DNA of 12,281 nucleotides from an uncultured Oscillibacter sp. Lineage in GTDB: Bacteria > Bacillota > Clostridia > Oscillospirales > Oscillospiraceae. The translations under genes and the position numbers were made by a program. The DNA lies in contig CABSFC010000086.1 in NCBI GenBank assembly GCA_902476875.1, positions 1 to 12,281 of the forward strand. The letters run 5' to 3'. The notes beneath the pieces are model-generated. The model did no database searches. It saw nothing but the letters and a program-made list of their open reading frames with translations, and was not told the DNA's origin. Shown here one piece after another: positions 5,586 through 11,199 of the stretch (position 1 is the stretch's first letter; each line of letters starts with the position of its first letter).

Positions 5586-7244
5586 ATGGCAGAAAAACTG
5601 AAAATCATCCCCCTTGGCGGCCTGAATGAGATCGGCAAGAACATGACCGCCTATGAGTACGGCGGCGAGATCATCGTGGTGGACTGCGGCATGGCCTTCC
5701 CCGGCGACGACATGTACGGCATCGACAGCGTGATTCCCGACGTCACCTACCTCATCAAAAACCGCTCCCGCATCCGCGGGCTCTTCATCACCCACGGACA
5801 CGAGGACCACGTGGGCGCCATTCCCTACGTCCTCAAACAGATCAATCTGCCCATCTACTGCACCCGCTTCACCGCCGGGCTCATCAAGCTGAAGCTGGAG
5901 GAGCACGGCCTGGTCAAGTCCACCAAGCTCATCACCGTGGAGCCGGGCAAGTCCGTCCGGGCGGGCAAGTTCACCGTGGAGTTTATCCACGTGAACCACT
6001 CCATCGCGGACTCCGTGGCCTTCGCCATCCATGTCAAGATGGGCACCGTGGTCCACACCGGCGACTTCAAGATCGACTCCACCCCCATTGACGGGGAGGT
6101 CATCGACCTGGCCCGCTTCGGCGAGCTGGGCAAGGAGGGCGTGCTGGCCCTGTGCGCCGACTCCACCAATGTGGAGCGCCCCGGCTTTACACCCTCGGAA
6201 AAGACGGTGGGCGCCACCTTCATGCGGCAGTTCCAGAACTGCGACGAGCGCATCATCGTCACCACCTTCGCCTCCAACGTCCACCGCATCCAGCAGGTGC
6301 TGGACGCCGCCGCCCAGTGCGGGCGGAAGGTGGCCGTCACCGGCCGCAGCATGGAGAACATGATGCGGGTCTCCACGGAGCTGGGCTACATGAAGGTGCC
6401 CAAGAACACCCTGATGGACATCAACAAGCTCAAGGGCCTGCCCAAAAGCAAGCAGGTCATCGTCACCACCGGCTCCCAGGGCGAGGAGATGAGCGCCCTG
6501 TACCGCATGGCCTTCTCCACCCACAAGCAGGTGGAGATCGGCCCCGGCGACAAGGTCATCATCTCCGCCTCCGCCATCCCCGGCAACGAGGTGACGGTGG
6601 GCCGGGTCATCAACGAGCTGTTCCGCAAGGGCGTGAAGGTGGTCTACAACAAGGCCGACATCCTCCACGTCTCCGGCCACGCCTGTCAGGAGGAGCTGAA
6701 GATCATCCACGCCCTGACGAAGCCCCGTTTCTTTGTCCCCCTCCACGGCGAGCAGCGGATGCTGCAGATCCACAGCCAGCTGGCCCAGGACATGGGCATG
6801 GACCGCAATCACATCGCCATCGCTGACAACGGCTCCGTCGTCGAGCTGACCGCCAAGACGCTGAAAATCAACGGCTCCGTCCCTGCCGGCGAGGTGTTCG
6901 TGGACGGCTCCGGCGTGGGCGACGTGGGCGCCGTGGTCATGCGGGACCGCAAGCGTCTGGCCGAGGACGGCATGGTGGTGGTCGTGCTGCCCATCTCCAG
7001 CCACGACGGCGGCCTGCTGGCCCCGCCGGAGATCATTACCCGGGGCTTCATCTACGTGAAGGAGTCCGGCGACCTGATGAAGGACCTGCAGAACGTCGCC
7101 ATGGACGCGGCGGACGGCGTGTCCCGCAAGCGCGGGCGGGACGACGGCGAGCTGAAGGGCGCGGTGAAGTCCGCCGTCAGCAGCTACCTGTTCAAAAACA
7201 CCAAGCGCAGCCCCATGGTCATTCCCGTTGTGACGCGGCTGTAA
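5586..7244 (+). CDS. rnjA: Ribonuclease J
   Basis: Cytoplasmic metallo-beta-lactamase/beta-CASP ribonuclease with endonuclease and 5'-3' exonuclease activity, central to mRNA decay and rRNA maturation in Firmicutes. The 552-residue product matches family length. The N-terminal KIIPLGGLNEIGKNM is characteristic; the zinc motif is HGHEDH at 70-75, and a later metal segment reads VVHTGDFKID. The beta-CASP region includes TTGSQGEEMSALYRMA; the C-terminal part of the catalytic core has HVSGHACQEELK and FFVPLHGEQRML. A C-terminal dimerisation domain ends with KRSPMVIPVVTRL. It is monocistronic by appearance: an extended -10 promoter and leader hairpin upstream, a textbook terminator 6 bases after the stop. 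Whether it is J1 or J2 cannot be settled without the genome; J1 is more likely. Confidence 0.97.
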   Translation: MAEKLKIIPLGGLNEIGKNMTAYEYGGEIIVVDCGMAFPGDDMYGIDSVIPDVTYLIKNRSRIRGLFITHGHEDHVGAIPYVLKQINLPIYCTRFTAGLIKLKLEEHGLVKSTKLITVEPGKSVRAGKFTVEFIHVNHSIADSVAFAIHVKMGTVVHTGDFKIDSTPIDGEVIDLARFGELGKEGVLALCADSTNVERPGFTPSEKTVGATFMRQFQNCDERIIVTTFASNVHRIQQVLDAAAQCGRKVAVTGRSMENMMRVSTELGYMKVPKNTLMDINKLKGLPKSKQVIVTTGSQGEEMSALYRMAFSTHKQVEIGPGDKVIISASAIPGNEVTVGRVINELFRKGVKVVYNKADILHVSGHACQEELKIIHALTKPRFFVPLHGEQRMLQIHSQLAQDMGMDRNHIAIADNGSVVELTAKTLKINGSVPAGEVFVDGSGVGDVGAVVMRDRKRLAEDGMVVVVLPISSHDGGLLAPPEIITRGFIYVKESGDLMKDLQNVAMDAADGVSRKRGRDDGELKGAVKSAVSSYLFKNTKRSPMVIPVVTRL

Positions 7245-7250
7245 AACAGA

Positions 7251-7281
7251 GGGGACCGGCCCGCGGCCGGTCCCCTTTTTT
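7251..7281 (+). terminator. Intrinsic terminator of rnjA
   Basis: An 11-bp stem, GGGGACCGGCC (7251-7261) with GGCCGGTCCCC (7265-7275), closes a 3-base loop and is followed by six T residues. It begins 6 bases after the rnjA stop codon. Confidence 0.95.
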
Positions 7282-7321
7282 CGCGCACCCGAAGGAGCCC
7301 TTCCGAATACCATATTGGTGA

Positions 7322-7331
7322 AAAGGAGGGG
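7322..7331 (+). promoter_or_regulatory. Ribosome binding site of the DUF305 gene
   Basis: AAAGGAGGGG is an almost perfect anti-16S match 4-6 bases before ATG 7336. It would lie inside the coding frame if the TTG at 7315 were used, so ATG 7336 is chosen. Confidence 0.85.
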
Positions 7332-7335
7332 TCCT

Positions 7336-7905
7336 ATGCGAGAATCCTGTACATTGAGCTGCCAGACGAAGGACTATCTGGCCCGGTTTTATGAGATCCT
7401 GGACGCCATGATCCGGGGCATGAACGGCGCGGAGCTGACGGGCAGCATCTCCCACAACTTCATCGTCCAGATGATCCCCCACCACCGGGCGGCCATCGAG
7501 ATGAGCGAAAACGCGCTGCCCCACATCAGCGGCTGCCCCCTGCGGAGAATCGCATCGGGCATCATCGCCGCCCAGACCAAGAGCATCGCGGACATGGAGG
7601 CGGCCCTGCCCCGCTGCGCCAGTCTGTGCGGTCCTCCCCGGGATCTGGCGCTGTACCAGCGGCGGATGGACCTGATCTATCAGACGATGTTCTCTGAAAT
7701 GGGCAGCGCCCCGGAGACTGATTGCATTGCCGCCAACTTTATGCGGGAGATGATTCCCCACCACGAGGGGGCCATCCGCATGTCGGAAAACGCGCTGAAA
7801 TACGGCGTCTGTCCGGAGCTGGTCCCCATCCTGCGGGCCATCATCACCTCCCAGCGGCGGGGCGTGGCGGAGATGCGGGCGCTGCTGCGGCAGGGCGGCC
7901 GCTGA
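7336..7905 (+). CDS. Tandem-duplicated DUF305 (ferritin-like) protein
   Basis: A 189-residue helical protein made of two related halves. Half one (about 39-92) carries QMIPHHRAAIEMSENAL with H49-H50; half two (about 131-184) carries EMIPHHEGAIRMSENAL with H142-H143. The 93-residue spacing and matching flanks indicate an internal duplication. The MIPHH motif is the hallmark of DUF305, a family with a ferritin-like helical fold. Its function is not firmly known; links to metal binding, including copper, have been proposed for some members. There is no signal peptide, unlike many exported members, so this one is probably cytoplasmic. Seven cysteines are spread along it (5, 9, 67, 94, 98, 130, 159), several as CxxxC. 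No clear promoter is visible in the 54 bases after the rnjA terminator, so it may depend on read-through. Confidence 0.88.
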   Translation: MRESCTLSCQTKDYLARFYEILDAMIRGMNGAELTGSISHNFIVQMIPHHRAAIEMSENALPHISGCPLRRIASGIIAAQTKSIADMEAALPRCASLCGPPRDLALYQRRMDLIYQTMFSEMGSAPETDCIAANFMREMIPHHEGAIRMSENALKYGVCPELVPILRAIITSQRRGVAEMRALLRQGGR

Positions 7906-7909
7906 CCGG

Positions 7910-7953
7910 AAAAAAGCGACAGGGCGGCGCGGAGATCTCCACGCCGCCCTGTC
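7910..7953 (-). terminator. Long terminator hairpin shared between converging genes
   Basis: GACAGGGCGGCG (7918-7929) pairs perfectly with CGCCGCCCTGTC (7942-7953); the interior GGAGATCTCC is itself palindromic. On the minus strand the stem is followed by GC and then six T residues (7915-7910), which makes it an intrinsic terminator for the leftward operon ending at 8036. On the plus strand the following bases (TATGTTAC) are T-poor, so termination of the DUF305 transcript would be weaker. Confidence 0.88.
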
Positions 7954-8035
7954 TATGTTACATTCGCCGGTCAGTTTACACGCGGCCCCGCGACAGGCGC
8001 GGGCGCCCACGGCTTATAGAGCCGCCGATGGAGAA

Positions 8036-9034
8036 TCACTTGCCCAGATACCCGTTGACGGCGTCGATGCGGGTCTGCGCGTTCTCGGGAGTGATGACCT
8101 CGATCTGGGAGTCGATGAACGTGTCGACCTCGTTGCCCAGCAGGGTCTCATAGGCGGCCTGGCAGGCAAGATAGCCCATCTCATAGGGCCGCTGGGCGAT
8201 GGACATGGTCAGCTCGCCGTCCAGAATGGCCTGACAGGCGCCGGTGGAGCCGTCGAAGCCCAGGAAGATGGTGTTGGCGTAGCCGGCGACGTTGGCGGCG
8301 GCGCGGGTGGCGGCGACGGCCATGTCGTCGTTGTTGGCGCAGATGATGGCCACGCCCTCGGGCCGGGTCTGGATGACGGCCTCCATGCAGGTGACGGCCT
8401 GGTCGGCCACGGCGTTGGCGTACTGGACCTCGTCCTCCAGGAAGACGCCGCCGTTTTCGTTGACACCGGCCCTGTAGCCGTTCATGCGGGCGGTGTTGGT
8501 GGCGTCGCCCTGGACGCCGGCGATCTCGATGCACTCGATAACGTCCCAGCCGGCGTCCTTCGCGGCGGCGACGGCCTGGGTGGCGCCCAGCTTGGCGGCC
8601 TCCTCGTTGCCGGTGCCGATGAAGGAGATGATCTCAGGGGCGTCGATGTTGGTGTCCATGGCGAACACCGGGCGGGTCTCGCCGGCGATCAGGTTCGCGG
8701 CGGTCTCGGACTGCAGGGGCGCGATGATAAGCGCGTCGATGTCGGGATTGTTCAGAGCGGTCTCGATCATGTTCTGCTGATCGTCGTAGGAGGTCTCGCT
8801 GGCGGGGCCGGCGATGTCGATGGTCACATCGGGGTGCTCGGACTCAAACTTTCTGCAGCCCGCCATGATCAGCTGCCAGTGCTCGGAGGCGGTGGTCTTC
8901 AGGATGACGGAGAGGTGATAGGCGGCGTCGCCGCTGTCGCCGGCGTCTGAGCCGCCGCCGCTCGCCGTGCCGCCGCAGGCGGCCAGGGTCAGTGCCATTA
9001 CCAAAGTCAGGGCCAGTGCAAGAAACTTCTTCAT
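8036..9034 (-). CDS. Sugar ABC-type substrate-binding lipoprotein (RbsB-like, Peripla_BP_4)
   Basis: A 332-residue membrane-anchored solute-binding protein. A lipoprotein signal peptide (MKKFLALALTLVMALTLAAC, lipobox LAAC, lipidated C20) is followed by a Gly/Ser/Asp-rich linker (21-38). The two-lobed type I binding fold begins near HLSVILKTTASEHWQLIMAG. Features of the ribose/inositol-binding group include DQQNMIETALNNPDIDALIIAP, a GFDGS segment in the C-terminal lobe, and SIAQRPYEMG near the hinge. It is the last gene of the operon, 66 bases after iolG, with AAAAGGAGT before its ATG. No permease or ATPase gene is in the window and a terminator follows at once, so its partners are unknown. 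An inositol or related polyol is the likely ligand, inferred only from the neighbouring dehydrogenase. Confidence 0.93.
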   Translation of the reverse strand: MKKFLALALTLVMALTLAACGGTASGGGSDAGDSGDAAYHLSVILKTTASEHWQLIMAGCRKFESEHPDVTIDIAGPASETSYDDQQNMIETALNNPDIDALIIAPLQSETAANLIAGETRPVFAMDTNIDAPEIISFIGTGNEEAAKLGATQAVAAAKDAGWDVIECIEIAGVQGDATNTARMNGYRAGVNENGGVFLEDEVQYANAVADQAVTCMEAVIQTRPEGVAIICANNDDMAVAATRAAANVAGYANTIFLGFDGSTGACQAILDGELTMSIAQRPYEMGYLACQAAYETLLGNEVDTFIDSQIEVITPENAQTRIDAVNGYLGK

Positions 9035-9057
9035 AATTTGACTCCTTTTTATGTTTT

Positions 9058-9073
9058 CGGAACCTCCGTTCCG
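9058..9073 (-). other. Small intergenic hairpin between iolG and the binding-protein gene
   Basis: CGGAAC and GTTCCG form a 6-bp stem with a 4-base loop (GGAG on the minus strand), followed by AAAAC, so it is not a terminator. It may act as an RNA-stability or processing element allowing the binding protein to be made in larger amounts than the enzymes; this is inference. Confidence 0.4.
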
Positions 9074-9100
9074 GGGGTCAAACGGTCAAGGGGTCCGCTT

Positions 9101-10120
9101 TCAGCCCTCGATCTCGCTGATCTTGACGGGGCGGCCCTCCTTCATGGACTTGGTGGCGGCGGCGGCGATCAGGATGGGATAGAGGCCGTCCTCGCCGGTG
9201 ACGGGCGTGGGCTTGTCGTTGATGACGGCGTCGGCGAATGCCTGCTGCTCCGCGGCGAAGGCGCCGGTGTAGCGGTCCCACATGATCTTGTAGCAGGTGC
9301 CGGAGACGGTGCCGTCCTCGCCATAGAACACGGCGTTGTCCGGGGTGTCGTTGACATCCATGACCGCGCCCTTGGAGCCGAAGACCTCCACCCGCTGGTC
9401 ATAGCCGTAGACGGCCTTGCGGCTGTTGTCGATGACGCCCATGGCGCCGTTGGCGAACTTCAGCGTCACCACGGCGGTGTCCACGTCGCCGGCCTCGCCG
9501 ATGGCGGGGTCCACCAGCACGGCGCCGTAGGCGAAGACCTCGGTGACCTCGGAGCCGGCCAGGAAGCGGGCCATGTCGAAGTCGTGGACCATCATGTCGT
9601 AGAAGATGCCGCCGGAGACCTTCACGTAGTCGATGGTGGGGGGCGCGGGGTCCCGGGAGCTGATCTTCACCAGGTTCACGTCGCCGACCTTGCCGGAGCG
9701 CACAGCCTCGTAGACGGCGCGGTGGTTGTGGTCAAAGCGGCGGTTGAAGCCCACCTGGAGCTTGACGCCGGCCTTCTTCGCCGCGTCGATGACCTCCCTG
9801 ACCCGCTCGATCCGGTAGTCCACCGGCTTCTCCACGAACACGTCCTTACCGGCCTGGGCCACCTTGATGGCATACTCGGCGTGCAGGTCGGTGGGAGAGC
9901 AGACCACCACGGCCCTGATCTCGGGGTCCTTCAGAATGACGTCCGCGTCGCTGACGATGTTGGGGACGCGCAGGCGCCGCAGAAATTCCACGGTCTCCTC
10001 GCTCATGCAGGGGTCGGCAATGGTCTTGATTTCCATCTCGGGGACGAACTTGGCGATGTTCTCCGCGTGGACCTTGCCGATGCGGCCGGCGCCGATGATG
10101 CCGATCTTAATAGTCTTCAT
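9101..10120 (-). CDS. iolG: Inositol 2-dehydrogenase-type oxidoreductase (Gfo/Idh/MocA family)
   Basis: A 339-residue NAD-dependent dehydrogenase, predicted to oxidise myo-inositol (or a related inositol or sugar) to the 2-keto form in the cytoplasm. The Rossmann motif is IGIIGAGRIGKVHAEN with G10, G12 and G15. The EKPV motif (97-100) supplies K98, and GGIFYDMMVHDFDMARF supplies D175 and H179, the Lys-Asp-His set expected of IolG. VGFNRRFDHNH, SSRDPAPP and DNSRKAVYGYDQRVEVFGSKG all match the IolG subgroup. The ATG follows AGAAAGGACAG. It is second in a three-gene operon, 19 bases after the Hyi-type isomerase. Substrate choice among inositol isomers and related sugars is not readable from sequence, so IolG is a subgroup call rather than proof of activity on myo-inositol. 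Confidence 0.88.
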   Translation of the reverse strand: MKTIKIGIIGAGRIGKVHAENIAKFVPEMEIKTIADPCMSEETVEFLRRLRVPNIVSDADVILKDPEIRAVVVCSPTDLHAEYAIKVAQAGKDVFVEKPVDYRIERVREVIDAAKKAGVKLQVGFNRRFDHNHRAVYEAVRSGKVGDVNLVKISSRDPAPPTIDYVKVSGGIFYDMMVHDFDMARFLAGSEVTEVFAYGAVLVDPAIGEAGDVDTAVVTLKFANGAMGVIDNSRKAVYGYDQRVEVFGSKGAVMDVNDTPDNAVFYGEDGTVSGTCYKIMWDRYTGAFAAEQQAFADAVINDKPTPVTGEDGLYPILIAAAATKSMKEGRPVKISEIEG

Positions 10121-10139
10121 AGTGGTCTGTCCTTTCTCA

Positions 10140-10934
10140 TTAAAATTTCATGATGGCTTTCACCGCTTCGGCGGTGGTGGTCGCGGGGATCAGCTCAAAG
10201 CCCACCAGGCCGGTGTAGCCGCACTCTTCCAGGCAGGCGAACACCCTGGCGTAGTTGATCTCGCCGGTGCCGGGCTCGTGGCGGCCAGGGGCGTCGGCGA
10301 CGTGGATGTGGCCGAACTGGTCGCCGTAGGCCCGGATATTGTCGCAGAGGCTGCCCTCGTTGAGCTGCATGTGATAGGCGTCGTACAGCACCTTCAGCTT
10401 GGGGGAGCCGATGAGCCGGGTCATCTCCGCCGCCATCCGGGTGGTCTGCAGGTAGTTGCCCACGTGGTCGGTGGTGATGTTCAGGGGCTCCAGGTTCATC
10501 TGGATGCCGCTCTCCTCGGCAATCCTGGCGCACTCGATCAGCGTGCCGAACATGGCGCAGAGCTTCACCGTGTCGGACAGCTCCCGGTAGTCGCGGATGA
10601 CCACGCCGCCGTCGCCCAGGCCGTTGGAGTGGATGGTCACGCTTTTGGCGCCCACCTTCCGGGCCGCCGCCACGGATTTCTTCAGGAAGTCCAGATAGGC
10701 CGTCTTCTGCTCCGGGTCGATCAGGGACAACTCCGCGTCCCCGTTAAAGCCGGAGATCCCCACGCCCGCCTTCTCCGCGGCGGCTTTCACCGCGTCCAGG
10801 TCCTTGTCGGTCCAGCCCCAGAACTCCACGAAATCAAAACCGTCGTCCTTCGCCGCCTGGAACCGCTCCAGGAAGGGAAGCTCACTGTACATGGGCTCGA
10901 TACATGCGGATTTGAGAAATTTCAATGTCGTCAC
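10140..10934 (-). CDS. Hydroxypyruvate isomerase-like sugar isomerase/epimerase (TIM barrel)
   Basis: A 264-residue member of the AP-endonuclease-2-type TIM-barrel isomerases. The Hyi subgroup is recognisable by KSACIEPMYSELPFLERF, MNLEPLNITTDHVGNYL, VLYDAYHMQ and the GRHEPGTGEINYARVF segment. Likely divalent-metal ligands are E149, D185, H211 and E247; H211 stands where I recall glutamine in E. coli Hyi, so a different substrate is plausible. In this operon it probably isomerises a keto-inositol or keto-sugar made by the adjoining dehydrogenase. First gene of the operon, directly under two operator-like palindromes. Start is uncertain: GTG 10934 has a weak GAAAGA upstream, while TTG 10925 has GGTGA 5 bases before it and gives MKFLKSACIEPM. 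Confidence 0.88.
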   Translation of the reverse strand: MTTLKFLKSACIEPMYSELPFLERFQAAKDDGFDFVEFWGWTDKDLDAVKAAAEKAGVGISGFNGDAELSLIDPEQKTAYLDFLKKSVAAARKVGAKSVTIHSNGLGDGGVVIRDYRELSDTVKLCAMFGTLIECARIAEESGIQMNLEPLNITTDHVGNYLQTTRMAAEMTRLIGSPKLKVLYDAYHMQLNEGSLCDNIRAYGDQFGHIHVADAPGRHEPGTGEINYARVFACLEECGYTGLVGFELIPATTTAEAVKAIMKF

Positions 10935-10948
10935 CGTCTTTCTGGTTT

Positions 10949-10963
10949 ATGTGCTTTGCACAT
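10949..10963. promoter_or_regulatory. Operator-like palindrome O1 of the isomerase operon
   Basis: ATGTGC-TTT-GCACAT has perfect 6-base arms. It contains the 13-mer TGTGCTTTGCACA, which recurs with one change 17 bp away. It lies in the 5' leader of the operon, between the predicted start point and the start codon. Confidence 0.7.
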
Positions 10964-10966
10964 CTC

Positions 10967-10979
10967 TGTGCTATGCACA
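10967..10979. promoter_or_regulatory. Operator-like palindrome O2 of the isomerase operon
   Basis: TGTGC-TAT-GCACA has perfect 5-base arms and covers the predicted transcription start, touching the last base of the -10. Together with O1 it forms a tandem pair separated by TCTC. The divergent LacI-type regulator is the obvious binding protein, by inference from position and shared half-sites. Confidence 0.72.
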
Positions 10980-11007
10980 ATATAGTAAACTCAACCGACT
11001 TTGTCAA
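10979..11007 (-). promoter_or_regulatory. Predicted promoter of the isomerase-iolG-binding protein operon
   Basis: On the minus strand a perfect TTGACA (11007-11002) is followed after exactly 17 bases by TATATT (10984-10979), five of six matches. The predicted start is near 10972, inside palindrome O2. Such a strong core promoter with operators over the start point fits tight repression. Confidence 0.75.
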
Positions 11008-11073
11008 TAGAAAGTTCAGAAAATTCTTAGAAATAGTGATTCTTACCAAAATAAGCAGTGAATTTTTTATAGA

Positions 11074-11102
11074 TTGACAAGCGCCGGCAAATACGCTAAG
11101 AT
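11074..11102 (+). promoter_or_regulatory. Predicted promoter of the divergent LacI-type gene
   Basis: A perfect TTGACA (11074-11079) is followed after 17 bases by TAAGAT (11097-11102), four of six matches. The predicted start is near 11109, giving a leader of about 90 bases. Confidence 0.65.
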
Positions 11103-11106
11103 GAAT

Positions 11107-11137
11107 GTGTGCTTTTTATGAAATGCACACATGTGCA
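11107..11137. promoter_or_regulatory. Cluster of operator half-sites at the regulator's own promoter
   Basis: GTGTGC (11107-11112) and GCACAC (11125-11130) are inverted around 12 bases. TGCACA (11124-11129) and TGTGCA (11132-11137) are inverted around 2 bases in the everted order. All use the TGTGC/GCACA half-site found in O1 and O2, and the cluster begins at the predicted start point. Autorepression is the natural reading. Confidence 0.6.
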
Positions 11138-11143
11138 AAAGAG

Positions 11144-11169
11144 CCCTCCCGCACAGCCGCGCGGGAGGG
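11144..11169 (+). other. GC-rich leader hairpin of the LacI-type gene
   Basis: CCCTCCCGC and GCGGGAGGG form a perfect 9-bp stem with an 8-base loop (ACAGCCGC), 30 bases before ATG 11200. No T-tract follows, so it is not an intrinsic terminator. It may stabilise the transcript or tune translation. Confidence 0.55.
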
Positions 11170-11188
11170 GCACGGCATGAAACTGCCT

Positions 11189-11194
11189 GGAGGT
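11189..11194 (+). promoter_or_regulatory. Ribosome binding site of the second LacI-type gene
   Basis: GGAGGT lies 5 bases before ATG 11200. It rules against the upstream ATG 11131, which would add 23 residues before the helix-turn-helix and lies within the operator cluster. Confidence 0.85.
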
Positions 11195-11199
11195 GCCTT

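Noticed and set aside
5580..7313. Long minus-strand open frame (577 codons) opposite rnjA
   Set aside because: It is a mirror of the GC-rich rnjA coding strand, with His/Gly/Val-rich sequence and no domain; rnjA itself has full catalytic motifs, a ribosome binding site and a terminator.
8181..10533. Several Arg/His/Pro-rich frames overlapping the binding protein, iolG and the isomerase
   Set aside because: All are alternate-frame shadows of well-supported genes and lack their own ribosome binding sites or domains.
10949..10979. Catabolite-response (cre) site for CcpA
   Set aside because: The palindromes lack the central CG and the TGnAAnCGnTnnCA pattern expected of cre; a local LacI-type operator explains them better.
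11131..11199. N-terminal extension of the second LacI-type regulator from ATG 11131
   Set aside because: The added 23 residues precede a helix-turn-helix that normally begins at the N-terminus, the ATG lies in the operator cluster, and GGAGGT is placed for ATG 11200.
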